The notes: a model not told the origin generated them from the letters alone. A stretch of 64,000 nt of DNA from Hirsutella rhossiliensis (GCF_020360975.1 NW_025408669.1:3596001-3660000), one strand, 5' to 3'; positions 44,205-55,331 are shown, counted from the first letter of the stretch. Numbers and translations: made by a program.

Positions 44205-45641
44205 ATGCCCAGACTTGTGCGTCGCAGGCCGCTCTGGGAGCGCGTCGCGTCGATGCTGAACCCCATGGACTTTCTGCTCTGGCTGTCCGAGGAGATTGAG
44301 ACGCGCGATTGGGACTCGCAATTGGTGGGCACCCAGCTTGGCCTGGGCCTCAACTTTACTTTCCTCTTGGCGCGAGCCAACTCGGGGTCGACGACATCCA
44401 GCGACGACGTGTTTGGCGACGATGCGAGCTCGAGCTGGCTGTCCCTTATTGTGAGCTGATGCAGGCATATTCATGCACGCGGCTCCGTCGCTGACTATGG
44501 CTCTCGGCAGGTCTACCCTCTGGTCTGGGCTCTCGTGGCCTTTTCTATGACCAACGCCGTCTACACCATCTCGCGAACGAGAAAGTACAGGATGTTCGAG
44601 GCAAGCATCGAGACCCAACCGTCGACGCCTTCGGCACGTCGAGTTAGAGCGCAGTCGTCGCCGGTCTCCTCGTCGCCGCTCCGCTTCATAGCCGACATGA
44701 TGACGCCCGAATCCGCCGAATCGCGAGCGCACCCCGACAAGAATAAGGACGTGTGGGAGCTTTCGGTTTGGGACCCGCTCCCTGTGTGTATCCGGCTCTT
44801 CTGCTTCTTCAGCCCCGGGCACGTCCTCGTCTATCTCCTCTTCCTCCCGCTCGCGCCTCTCGACCCTCGGCCCAGCATGACGGTCTTCAACACGTTGGTG
44901 ATGCAGATTGTTCTGTCGGCCCAGCTGCTCCTGCTCTCTGCGCGCTTCTCTCAGCAAGCCAAGGATACGACAATCATCCAGAGGGAGGTCATGCATGAAT
45001 ACGATGCCAAGTTTGTCCACCCTCGACTGTATCCGGTAGTCAGAGACGTGGGAACCCAAGCGTCGGAAGAGCAATCGACCACCAAAGCCCAGGATTTGGT
45101 GCAATTCAGCACCCCAACGACGCTGCTGAGACGCAACTTCAAGCCACACCGCAACCCCCATGCTGACTCCCCCGAGGCCACCCCAGTCAAAAGCCACAGC
45201 AATCTCATGAAGCCGCAAATGTTCACGCCTCCTGTCCGGCGGGCAGAATCGTTGGCCCCGACGACCGGTCAACGCGGCTCGGCTCCACGGCATAGCTTAC
45301 CCGCGGGCCACTCTCCTTCAGAGGCGCAAACCGGGACTCGTGTCCTGCCTTCGGCAGGCACTCAGAACTTTGCAGGGAACATGGGTATTTATACACACAA
45401 CAAGTCGCCGCTTAAGAAGGCGATCAGCATGGGAGACATTAACAAATCTGGCCAGCCCTCGCCGAGGAACTCTAGAGAAATGGCAGCCTACGAGCAGCGA
45501 AGCCGGGAGCCTCCGAGCAGCCCGACCAAGCACTCGGAGCAGAGGAAAAGCCTGGGGGCAGGCGCGCAAACCTCGTCACTCCCGCTGACCAACATGGGCA
45601 GACACAGGCCGCAGTACGAGAGATACCCGTCGCGATGGTAG
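44205..45641 (+). CDS. NUR1: Nuclear rim protein 1 (Nur1/Mug154, DUF2418)
   Basis: Two exons, 44205-44450 and 44511-45641, about 458 residues. The N-terminal block RRPLWERVASMLNPMDFLLW with LSEEIETRDWDSQ is the DUF2418 signature. Four hydrophobic segments follow: GLGLNFTFLLARA, VYPLVWALVAFSMTNAVYT, LFCFFSPGHVLVYLLFLPLA and TLVMQIVLSAQLLLLSARF. The C-terminal ~230 residues are hydrophilic, Ser/Pro-rich and basic. In budding yeast Nur1 is an inner-nuclear-membrane protein that works with Heh1 to anchor rDNA at the nuclear edge; the fission-yeast relative is Mug154. The intron joins SLI to VYPLV. The start has AAAATG context and heads the conserved block. Confidence 0.9.
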
Positions 45642-46179
45642 ATGGAATTTGGCGGAGTTTACGGTGGAGTCGTTTCTGTCAACATTGAACAGGCCAGGGC
45701 GCCTCTCGGATGAATTGTACTCGCTTATACTGCATCTCTACGGCGTCTGGTGAGTTCCAGCCGGTGTATAGAAGCGGGCCGTTTTGTATTATCGACGCCA
45801 GCGCGTTGTTGCCGTCACGGGGGGATCCGTATTAATACGCTGGGCAAGTGAGCCCGCAAGCTTGACCTGCTCTTACCTGTCTAACCTTGAGGAGACTGGG
45901 TAGGAGATGATGCCTGCTTCCACCCACAGCTGTCTCTGCTGTGGCTACGCTTCAGACCGTGCATGCTTCCCATGCCTCTCGCCTGCGGCTTGTCATGCCA
46001 TCCACCTCATCGTTAACAAATCGACTGTTCAGCGAGCGAGCTGACCTCTTGGGCACGACTGGCAGTCCACGGCCGACGACACCAGCATCGACTTCTCAAG
46101 GCCTGCTCGATGCTTTGAGTGAAGAATCCACCGACTAGTTTCCCGTCTGCTTGCCCCAACGCTCGATTGTTTGGCTGGA
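45642..46179. other. Spacer NUR1 to coiled-coil gene
   Basis: About 540 bases of 3' flank and promoter. A 65-codon frame (45941-46138) has no supporting evidence. An upstream exon of the next gene cannot be excluded. Confidence 0.5.
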
Positions 46180-49100
46180 ATGCCTTATTTCCTATCTCCC
46201 GCCGTATCCGTTCCCCTCAAGCCTTACCCCAAGACTCAGTCTTTGCCACCAAACCAGCATCGAGCAGCAAAGCAACCCTCCCGTTTTCACCGAACGTCAT
46301 CTTGGAGCGGCTGGGTCAGGAGCGTACTTCCCAGCCACCGGTCAGAGCGTGGAGGGACCCTCAGGAGCCGGGGCTTCTGGGAAAGCGAGGAGTCGAGACA
46401 GGCCGACAATCAAAGGCCTCGCCGCCACGTGACTGATAGCTGGCAGAGCCGCACGAGCGAGACTCACGGCCCTGACCACATTGTTCGGTGGAACACGGCC
46501 AAGGATCTTTCGGAAACGCAGCCCGAGGCAGCACAGACGCGGCTCCAGGCTGAACCCGCCAACGCCTGCATGTCCTCGAATGCGGACCCCGAGAGGACAT
46601 GGAGTTGGGCTCCAATGGATGAGACCGAGCTGTGCCAGCCTCAGAGAGCACCTACTTCTCAACAGGCCCGGCCGGACAAAGTGACTGCAGCTACACCGTC
46701 CGAGGCGCATGCAGTTTCCACCATCGAGCGACGGCTCGCTCAGACGCGTCAGGCAATTGAAGCAAGGAAGGAGGCGAGACGCCAGAGGCGCGACCTCAAG
46801 GAGAGCGGAGACTATCTCGGAGTGCAGGGCATCAACCCAGCCACGGGCCAGCTCGACATGATCACCCCGACCGACAGCGAGGGGAACAGCACCAGCCCCG
46901 AGACCCAGCAGAAGCTCAACAACTTGCGCAACGCTCTGAGAGATGCCCGGCAGTCGTACGAGCACGTCAATGCCCTGAGTAGGAAAGAAGCCAAGAAGGA
47001 TCTGGAGAGCGAGAAGGACAAGCTGCGGCGTCTCGAGAAGGACAAGCAGAAGCTACGCAACTTCAGTCAACGCGTCAAGTGGCGAAGGCAAACGAAGCAG
47101 TGGTCTTCAGCCCAAGAACCAGACCTGAGCCCCATTGTCCAGTCGCACGCCGACAGCGACCTTGGCTCCCGTGAGCTCCCCCCCACGGCTTGTTCCTCTT
47201 TGCACGATGCCAACTTGAATGTCGTTTGCTCACCAGTTTTCTTGTATGCAGGGAGACCTTCGCAACATCAAGCTGCTGAGCGGGCAGCGCTTCCTGCCAG
47301 TGGTCGACTGGTCGATCTAACGTCTCCAGCAAGGCCTTCTACTCCACCCCATCGTGCTGCTAAGGAACAATCTCGAGATGCGCGAGTCGGCAGCCCGGGC
47401 TCCACGTCAACCGTGATTCGAACTCCCCAGAGACAGAGCCTTGCGGACTTCACACCGTCGGCATGGGAGCTCTTTGAGAATAGTATAAGTTTTGATGATT
47501 CCGAATCTTCAGGTCTCGGACAGCAACTGGGCGAGCCTGCCCCTGTTCCCGCCTCTGCTTATGATGCTACACAACATCGAATCGACCGGGGCCCTCCAGC
47601 GCGGTCACCAGATCGTGTGGCCGTCTCTAAAGGCAAAACCGCACTTGTTCAGGCGACCATACCTGGCAAGGCTGCTCGCAAGCTCAAGGGTAGCCTGATA
47701 GAGGCTTCAAATGAGGACTCTTTTTTAGACAAGCGAGTCAGGGTGGCGGTAGATCCAGGAGGACCCGAGACGGGAAACTGGCATCCGCCGGTCAGCACTT
47801 GCATGCCAGTCGAGGAGAGCCGACAGACATTGTCCAAGCCCCAGTGCGAAAGGAGCGCTTCCGCAAGTCTTCCACCGGCCAAAGATCCGAGTCATCGCAA
47901 TCTCACGGAGCGAACCCATCGGGGACCTTGGAAAGAAGCCGGCACCGGAAAGGCACCGAACCTCGACCTCTTGACGCAGGTTCGAGCTCAGAAGCTGAAC
48001 GCGAGAGGGCAGTCGCGGAAGTGGATGCCTCCGCTGGTGTACTTTTGGCCGAAAAGGACGGACGGGAGTCGCAACCAGCCGGATACCGTAGAGGAAGAAG
48101 CGTCTCCGCCAGCGCTGCCGTCAATGGCCAGCCTCGGGCGACACAAAATTTGCGGAGGACGGGAGCCCGGGCAGGCAAACCAGGGGCTCCAGGAACCAGA
48201 GGCCGCTCGAGAGACGAGGCGCGGAAGCCCGTCGACCGTTGCGGACATGACGGATTCGAGGAACAAGGTCGCCTCCATGGGCTCCTCCGGACCAGAGACA
48301 TGGCGCATGGAGCCGATCAGGATCTACGAGGACAACGAGTGGGTCGAACAAGCCCTCAAGGACATCACGGAGAGGAGCAACCAGTTCGTGGAAGAGTTTG
48401 TCTCCACACGCACCACCACCACTACTGGGTACGACCGTCTAGTGTCTTGGTCGAACCAGCCCGAAGACGACAGCGCGAGCACAAGGGGCACGAGGGCAGG
48501 TCAGCGTCCGGCAGAGAGACGCCAGGCGAACCTCTCGAAGGAGCACGACTACGAGGCCCCTGCGACGAGCCCCTCACCGAATATCTCGCTGAGCTCGGGG
48601 CAGATGAGGCCAGGCGTCATAACAGATACTATGTCCACGAGCCCTCTGGCGGAGACATATCGGCGTGTAGAAGGCCCCAGCGTGGCGTCATTTGCGTGGG
48701 CGGCCCCGGAGAAGCAGCCAAGCAAGAGGGAGTGCAGCACATTACTCATATCAATGTCTACGCCGCCGAAGGGTAGGGACCACGACGTTGGGAAGAGTCA
48801 GGAGGAAAGCCTTTGCCGAGAAATTCGCCCGAAAGACGGCGAGGATACGGCGGTGGAGATGGAGGAGGGGGCAAGCCCGACGGCCAATGGAGAGGCCAAC
48901 ACGGCAATGGACCTCCCGATTCGGACGGCAGACGACGAAAGCCGGACGGCCAGGGAAGAGTGCAGGGCCGAGAAGCAGTACGCCCCGAACCAGCCAGCAG
49001 ACGACGAAAGTCCTCGACAGACAAATGCGACAGAAGAGGCCGCCGAGCTGCCGAGCCCGTGTATGCGAATACCAGGAGCATTTCCCGCTCAGCTGGACAT

Positions 49101-49392
49101 CGAATACAGTAGTGGGAATGGTTTGGAGGACGTGAGCGTCGGACAGGCCGACACGGACATGGAAAGCGAAGGCGAGCCATGGGGGACAGCGCCGGGGGCG
49201 CATCGCACAGCACACACACACTCGCGGGCGATGAGGTTTTTGTCTATGTACTGGGAGGCGATCGGACCCGTGTTGGACCCGCGGTCCGAGTATTGGGAGA
49301 GGAACGCCAGGCACGAGACGACGCTGGCGGACGGGCTTGCGTTGGCGCTGGCGATGCCTGTAGCGATGCTGGGGGCGGTCACGCTCGTGTAG
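46180..49392 (+). CDS. Unrecognised coiled-coil protein with C-terminal hydrophobic segment
   Basis: A frame open for 3.2 kb from the first ATG (MPYFLSPAVS). A likely intron at 47171-47251 (GTGAGC to GCAG, 81 bases, in frame) would give about 1,043 residues. No family is recognised. The first ~170 residues are disordered. Residues ~180-307 are a charged helix with heptad-like spacing (EARKEARRQRRDLKE; LESEKDKLRRLEKDKQKLRN) interrupted by GDYLGVQGINPATGQLDMI, which looks like a conserved island. WRRQTKQWSSAQEPDLSPI follows, then a long disordered region, then VEQALKDITERSNQFVEEF near residue 730. The last ~55 residues (FLSMYWEAIGPVLDPRSEYW, then a hydrophobic LALALAMPVAMLGAVTLV end) look like a tail anchor. 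A scaffold role is inference. A 325-codon frame overlaps it in another phase. Confidence 0.65.
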   Translation: MPYFLSPAVSVPLKPYPKTQSLPPNQHRAAKQPSRFHRTSSWSGWVRSVLPSHRSERGGTLRSRGFWESEESRQADNQRPRRHVTDSWQSRTSETHGPDHIVRWNTAKDLSETQPEAAQTRLQAEPANACMSSNADPERTWSWAPMDETELCQPQRAPTSQQARPDKVTAATPSEAHAVSTIERRLAQTRQAIEARKEARRQRRDLKESGDYLGVQGINPATGQLDMITPTDSEGNSTSPETQQKLNNLRNALRDARQSYEHVNALSRKEAKKDLESEKDKLRRLEKDKQKLRNFSQRVKWRRQTKQWSSAQEPDLSPIVQSHADSDLGSRELPPTACSSLHDANLNVVCSPVFLYAGRPSQHQAAERAALPASGRLVDLTSPARPSTPPHRAAKEQSRDARVGSPGSTSTVIRTPQRQSLADFTPSAWELFENSISFDDSESSGLGQQLGEPAPVPASAYDATQHRIDRGPPARSPDRVAVSKGKTALVQATIPGKAARKLKGSLIEASNEDSFLDKRVRVAVDPGGPETGNWHPPVSTCMPVEESRQTLSKPQCERSASASLPPAKDPSHRNLTERTHRGPWKEAGTGKAPNLDLLTQVRAQKLNARGQSRKWMPPLVYFWPKRTDGSRNQPDTVEEEASPPALPSMASLGRHKICGGREPGQANQGLQEPEAARETRRGSPSTVADMTDSRNKVASMGSSGPETWRMEPIRIYEDNEWVEQALKDITERSNQFVEEFVSTRTTTTTGYDRLVSWSNQPEDDSASTRGTRAGQRPAERRQANLSKEHDYEAPATSPSPNISLSSGQMRPGVITDTMSTSPLAETYRRVEGPSVASFAWAAPEKQPSKRECSTLLISMSTPPKGRDHDVGKSQEESLCREIRPKDGEDTAVEMEEGASPTANGEANTAMDLPIRTADDESRTAREECRAEKQYAPNQPADDESPRQTNATEEAAELPSPCMRIPGAFPAQLDIEYSSGNGLEDVSVGQADTDMESEGEPWGTAPGAHRTAHTHSRAMRFLSMYWEAIGPVLDPRSEYWERNARHETTLADGLALALAMPVAMLGAVTLV

Positions 49393-50528
49393 AGCATGAA
49401 GCTTGTGGCTATCCTGAGGATGCTTGCCGGGGACGGGATGGGCTGTGCGAGCAGCGAGGCGCTGGACCTGTGTAGATGGACGAGTCCATGACGGGACTTG
49501 CTGACGAGGGGAGATGCAGCTGAGGATGGGATCGAAGACTGGGATGGCCGCAAAGTGGGCAGACAGCACGGGGAGGATGAAGCTCAACACCTGTAAAGAC
49601 TAGACAGTAATGCTTAAGTCGGACTCACATGACGTTGATGCCGGGGCCGAGTGGGAGGAGGATTTCCCCTGGTCAGTCTGGCTGTGTCTCCTTCACGGAA
49701 GTCTCCGACGTCGGCCTCACGACGCTACAAAGTACCCGGGCTGCCCCCGCCACGGAGGCACAGAGGGGGCCAATCATGGGGTGGGGTTTGGAAATCAAGC
49801 GCCCCGTCTCCAGGTAGACTCTGCACACTGCAGGTTTTACAAAGTACCTGCAAGTACTTGCAGTAGCTCGAGGCTCGTTGAGCTGACGAGCAAGGGTGGC
49901 GGTATGCTCCCTCCCAGCCTACTTCTTCCCTCTTCATTGAGCCACCAGTCTCTCTAGTCTGAAGCCTAAGACAACCGTACTGTATAATTAAAGGCTCGTG
50001 GCGGAAATGGATGCGTGCTGGGCCTCGTAGGTGCAGCATGCATGTCGCCGGCACCGCCAGGGGTACCTGGAGATACATGCCCCTCCTGCAGCATGTGCGT
50101 CGATACCCCGCCTTTTCCCATCTGTGCCGGACCGGAGCGTGCGACCGACTCCGACCATCGGAGGCTTCCGAGGCCGGCCTTTGTCTTGGGCGCACCGCCC
50201 CGAGAGTTGCCCTTGATAATAAATCACCAACTTGCCCTTGTTCCCATTCCTCGTCTCTTTTTTCTTTCTAGCCTCTTATATCAAGAGGCATTGCGTGCAA
50301 CTACCCGGTCGTGGCGGGGAAAAGTCAGCCATATATCTCGGAATTATCTCTTGTTTCTTTTTTGACTTCCAAAGCTTCGCCCGACCAACGCCCCTCTTCT
50401 TCCCCCGCGCCCACCCTCATTCGTCCTCGACCTTGACGACACCTTCTGACGCTGGTCTCTTCCAACCCCCGGGCATCCTCTGGCTCGACTTCCTCCTCCT
50501 CGTCCGTCACCAGACCATATCCGCCATC
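49393..50528. other. Promoter and leader region of LEU1
   Basis: About 1.1 kb with no gene recognised. It contains a 16-bp perfect palindrome at 49848 and, from 50230, a T/C-rich leader-like stretch before the LEU1 ATG. Confidence 0.6.
49848..49863. repeat. 16-bp perfect palindrome CTGCAAGTACTTGCAG
   Basis: Fully self-complementary, about 665 bases upstream of the LEU1 ATG. It is the longest of the GTAC-centred palindromes in the window. Confidence 0.95.
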
Positions 50529-53057
50529 ATGCCTGTCCCCGACAGAAACCCCCAGACTCTCTACGACAAGGTGCTCTCGCATCACGTCGTCGACGAGAAG
50601 CTCGACGGCACCATCCTCCTCTACATTGGTTCGACACGCCTCCCTTGCTCTGCCTCTTCTCGACGCTGACTCTGCGATGCCTGCAGACCGACACTTGGTC
50701 CACGAGGTCACCTCACCGGTACGAGACGCGCGCACACTCTGTCTCGCCTGCTTCTTCCCTTTCCCCACAGCTGACCGAGGCCTCGAAACAAACAGCAAGC
50801 CTTTGAGGGCCTCAAGAACGCGGGGCGCAAAGTCCGGAGACCTGACTGCACCCTGGCCACCACCGATCATGTACGTGTCGCTTCCTCCCCCATTGTCCTT
50901 GCGTCGGTCGACCTGCTAACGACGACGCAGAATGTCCCGACGTCGTCGCGCAAGGCCATGAAGGACATTGCGTCCTTTATCGAAGAGGACGACTCCCGCA
51001 CGCAGTGTGTCACCCTCGAGGAGAACGTCAAGGACTTTGGCCTCACCTACTTTGGCCTCGGCGACAAGCGCCAGGGCATCGTCCACGTCATCGGGCCCGA
51101 GCAGGGCTTCACCCTCCCCGGCACCACCGTCGTCTGCGGCGACAGCCACACGTCGACGCACGGCGCCTTTGGAGCCCTCGCCTTTGGCATCGGCACCAGC
51201 GAGGTCGAGCACGTGCTGGCCACGCAGTGCCTCATCACCAAGCGCAGCAAGAACATGCGCATCCAGGTCGACGGCGAGCTGATGCCCGGCGTCAGCTCAA
51301 AGGACGTCGTCCTCCACGCCATTGGCAAGATTGGCACCGCGGGCGGCACCGGCGCCGTCATCGAGTTCTGCGGCTCCGTCATCCGCGCCCTGAGCATCGA
51401 GGCTCGCATGTCCATCTGCAACATGTCCATCGAGGGCGGCGCGCGCGCCGGCATGGTGGCCCCCGACGACACCACCTTTGAATACCTCAAGGGCCGCCCC
51501 CTGGCCCCCAAGTACGGCTCCGACGAGTGGAACGCCGCCGTCGCCTTTTGGAAGTCGCTGCAGTCCGACGCCGATGCCAAGTACGACATTGACGTCTTCA
51601 TCGACGCAAAGGACATCATCCCCACCGTCACCTGGGGCACGAGCCCCGAGGACGTCATCCCAATCACCGGCTGCGTCCCCGACCCGGAGACGTTTGCGAC
51701 CGAGTCCAAAAAGGCAGCCGGCCGCAGGATGCTCGAGTACATGGGCCTGACTGCCGGCACGCCCATGGAGGACATCGTCGTGGACAAGGTCTTCATCGGC
51801 TCCTGCACCAACTCGAGGATCGAGGACCTGCGCGCCGCCGCCCACGTCGTCAAGGGCAGGAAGCTGGCGCCCAACATCAAGCGCGCCCTGGTCGTGCCAG
51901 GGTCCGGCCTCGTCAAGAGCCAGGCCGAAGACGAGGGCCTCGACCAGATCTTTGTCGACGCCGGCTTCGAGTGGAGAGAGGCCGGCTGCAGCATGTGCCT
52001 CGGCATGAACCCGGACATCCTGTCGCCTCGGGAGCGGTGCGCCAGCACGTCGAACCGGAACTTTGAGGGCCGGCAAGGCGCCGGCGGCCGCACCCACCTC
52101 ATGTCCCCCGTCATGGCCGCCGCCGCCGCCGTCGTCGGCAAGCTGGCCGACGTGCGCAAGCTGGCCGACTACGGCGCCAGCCCGCACGTCGAGGCCCGCA
52201 CATCATCGTCTACAGAGAAGCCGCGCGTGGACGAGAGCGTGGACGAGCCCGAGGCGAGGGACCTGATTGGCGACCAGCCCCAGGACTCGCAGCCGCACAC
52301 CAACACGTCCGTCTCGGCCGGGGGCGCGTCGGCCGGGCTGCCCAAGTTCCTCACCCTCAAGGGCGTGGCGGCGCCGCTGGACATGGCCAACGTCGACACC
52401 GACGCCATCATCCCCAAGCAGTTCCTGAAGACCATCAAGCGCACGGGGCTGGGGACGGCGCTCTTCCACGGGCTGCGCTACAACGCCGACGGGAGCGAGA
52501 ACCCGGGCTTCGTGCTCAACAAGGAGCCGTACCGCGGGGCCAAGATTCTCGTGTGCACGGGCGCCAACTTTGGCTGCGGCAGCTCGCGCGAGCACGCGCC
52601 GTGGGCCCTGCTCGACTTTGGCATCAAGTGCGTCATCGCGCCGTCGTACGCCGACATCTTCCACAACAACACCTTCAAGAACGGCATGCTGCCCATCCAG
52701 GTGGACAACGGCGCGGACCTCGAGGCGATTGCGGCCGAGGCGCGCGCGGGCCGCGACGTCGAAGTCGACCTCCCGGGCCAGGTGATCCGCAACTCTGCGG
52801 GCGACGCCATCTGCGGCTTCGAGGTCGAGGAGTTCCGCAAGCACTGCCTCGTCAACGGGCTCGACGACATTGGCCTGACGATGCAGCTCGAGGACAAGAT
52901 CACCGACTTTGAGCGCGCCATGTCCCGCCAGACGCCCTGGCTCGACGGCTCCGGCTACCTGCGTCGCAGGGGGCAGGGCGGGCGGCTGGCGGCCAAGGCG
53001 GTGCCGGTGCCGAAGACGAACCGGGGTGAGGAGAAGACGGAGCCGCTCGAGTGGTGA
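50529..53057 (+). CDS. LEU1: 3-isopropylmalate dehydratase (alpha-isopropylmalate isomerase)
   Basis: Four exons: 50529-50628, 50687-50718 (only 32 bases), 50796-50870 and 50931-53057, about 777 residues. The enzyme converts 2-isopropylmalate to 3-isopropylmalate, the second step specific to leucine synthesis. As in other fungi, the bacterial LeuC and LeuD parts are fused. The LeuC part has [19 protein letters not shown] and the 4Fe-4S ligands C361 ([13 protein letters not shown]), C422 and C425 ([13 protein letters not shown]). A linker rich in Glu, Asp and Ser leads to the LeuD part ([32 protein letters not shown]). The aconitase family is clear; IPM specificity rests on the fused size and overall match. 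The extreme C-terminus is Arg/Gly-rich and probably variable. Confidence 0.97.
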
Positions 53058-53372
53058 TTTGACGTCCGTGTGTGCTTTTGTCTGTTGTGGGGGGAGGCGT
53101 ATGATTGTTGAGACCATCGGCTTTTTTTTTAACTCCAAGGCACTGGTAAGAGATGCCCAAGACATGTAGAAGGGCTCGTGGACGGGTAAACAAAATAGGG
53201 GGAAGAAGCGATGTTTTACTTTTACTTGATTAATAGTACCGGACCAGGCTACAGGCTACGAAGAGAAGACGTGACGGTGCAGTGCTCTCCCGGCGCGACT
53301 CTATCCGCGGATACGCTTCCTCCTCTTCCATCTTACTTGCCCCCTTTATTCGTGCGTGGGGCCACAGTTCCT
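53058..53372. other. Convergent spacer
   Basis: 315 bases between LEU1 and the methyltransferase stops; T-rich run near 53122-53131; 3' UTRs only. Confidence 0.7.
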
Positions 53373-54485
53373 CTATTCGTCGTCGTCGTCCCTGAGGATG
53401 CCGACGTGGATGGCAAACCCGGCGCTCGGACGCAACTCCGGGGGCAGCATGTCCGGGGGCACGCGCCAGACGCGAAAGGCGGCATGGAAGGCGGCCAGCC
53501 AAGCGCGGAAGACGTCGTCGCTGCGCAGCTGCTGCGCGACGATGCATACGCAGGGCGCGCCGCCGTTGCCGTTACCATCATCAAGGGCCCCGTTGCCGTC
53601 CGAGTCGGCGTCTGCTGCTGCTCCTCGACCGCGCCGCCGTCGTCGCCGCCGTAGGCCACAGACGTCGACGCATGTCTGCACAAAGGGCGCCACGAGGGCC
53701 TCGTTAAAGACGCAGTCGCACGACAAGACGGCGTCGAAGCTGCGGCGGGGCGCGGCGAGGGCGGGCGTCACGGCGTCCGTCTCCCAGTCGAGGGGGCGGA
53801 AGCAGCAGACGGCAGCGGCGACGGGTGCGGGGGCCTTCTTGCGGGTGGTGCGGGCCCGGCGGCGAGGGGTGGCGGTCTTGGGCGGTCCCGGGGCTGCGTC
53901 ATCGAGGGCTTCGGCGAGGTTCTGGACGAGGAGCTTCTGGACGTAGACCTGGTCGGAGAGGACGTAGTGGGCGACGCGGGGGCGCAGGGCGAGGGCGTTG
54001 AGGGGCGAGATGCCGCAGCCGAGCTCGAGGATGGAGGACGCGGAGGGGGGGAGAACAAGGGCGAGCAGCGGGTTTTGGGGCGCGGCGAGCCACGAGGCCA
54101 GCTGGGGGGTGACTTTCCAGAGAACTAGACGGATGAGTCTTTCTCTCTCTCTCCGTCTCCTTTTCCTCAAAAATGTCTCATATCAAGACCGAGCGTCAAG
54201 CACCACTACTCTCTTCTCTCCTACGGCACCCGCAACAGGGGGGGGGGGGAGATACTGACCAGCTCCGGTAGTGCCGCCGGGCCGGCTCGACGCCAGGACG
54301 GCGGGGGACTGGTGCACGGTAACAAGGCGGCCGGCCACGGCGACAGACAACGACGGGACGCGGGGGTCGACGAAGCCCAGGTCGCGCGAGGTGGCGGGCT
54401 GCGCGTAGAGCAGAAACGTCTCCTCGTCGGCGTCGTGCACCTCGTCGGCGAGCGCGGCCGTCAGCGCGGCGGCGAGGAGCTCCAT
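53373..54485 (-). CDS. RKM5: Protein-lysine methyltransferase, Rkm5 / METTL21 type
   Basis: Two exons, 54485-54260 and 54124-53373, about 325 residues. The junction restores SRPGGTTGAVLWKVTPQLAS, the start of the Methyltransf_16 fold. Motif I is SILELGCGISPLNALAL; the acidic motif II region is HYVLSDQVYVQKLLVQN; RSFDAVLSCDCVFNEALVAP follows. In yeast, Rkm5 monomethylates ribosomal protein Rpl1; the assignment here rests on architecture, so the exact substrate is inferred. Two low-complexity inserts are unusual: a basic one after PKTATPRRRARTTRKK, and an Arg run followed by an Asp/Gly/Asn stretch near CGLRRRRRRRGRG. The protein ends in a run of Asp. The 134-base intron has a G9 run next to its donor. 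Confidence 0.82.
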
Positions 54486-55331
54486 GGCAGGCACGGGCGC
54501 GGATGCCCGCCGTCCCCCGTCGAGGAGGAGTAGGAGGATGAGGAAGGGGGGGGGGGGTGGATGTGCTGCGGTGGTTGACCCCGGGCGGTCGGTGATGCTG
54601 CGAGGTTGTTTGGGTGTCGTGAGGGGAGGCAAGGAACGTCTCTCGGTGAGGCATGATACCGTGTGCTTATAGTGGTTGACGCACAGTGTAAGCATACGAT
54701 ACATTTTGAGACCCGGAGTCCAGGCATCCAACCACTACACAAGTTTTAGAAACAACCACAACTTCAAGTCAGCTCTCGCAGGAAATGCTGATAGGCATCG
54801 CCGGACTCGAGGCTCACATGGCCCATATATGCCTCGGGGCCTCGACGCCGCGCATAGCCGCCGCCAGAAATGACGTCACGGCCCCCGGATGGACAAACCA
54901 ACCCCCAAGGGCTGTGTTTAACCAGATAAGCTTCTTGCTCCTTTGCCACGGGCTAGCGAGGCACATGTAACGTGCATGAGAGGCGCAGCAAGGGCAACCA
55001 TGTCGAAGCTGAGCCTCCTCGCCCTCCTCCGCCGGCCTGCCTCTGCCCACAACGTTGCCATACTTGTAATCCATGTCTTTAATTTTCCTGTCTCGCATAA
55101 TGGACACCGCGGGCACCAGCACCGGCCTTCAAACAAAACGCCGCGGAAACAATGCAATGTCGTCCAATCGAGCCGGCACAGCAGGTGGGCGAGGGGGCAG
55201 CTCCGTTGCATTCGCAGTCCGAGGCGAGAGAACAGCTCCGCTGCCAACAAGAGCGACCCCGACGAATCCACATCAACAACGCATTCGACCGCGCGGCCCC
55301 CCGCCTAGCCTTAGTCTGCCACCGAGGGCTC
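54486..55331. other. Spacer methyltransferase / NCS1
   Basis: About 850 bases: promoter of the methyltransferase gene and 3' flank of NCS1. A G/T tract of 12 G lies at about 54546-54557. No gene recognised. Confidence 0.6.

Noticed and set aside
51047..52187. Long antisense frames over LEU1 (370 and 296 codons)
   Set aside because: Shadows of a strongly biased coding sequence; no domain and no splice support.
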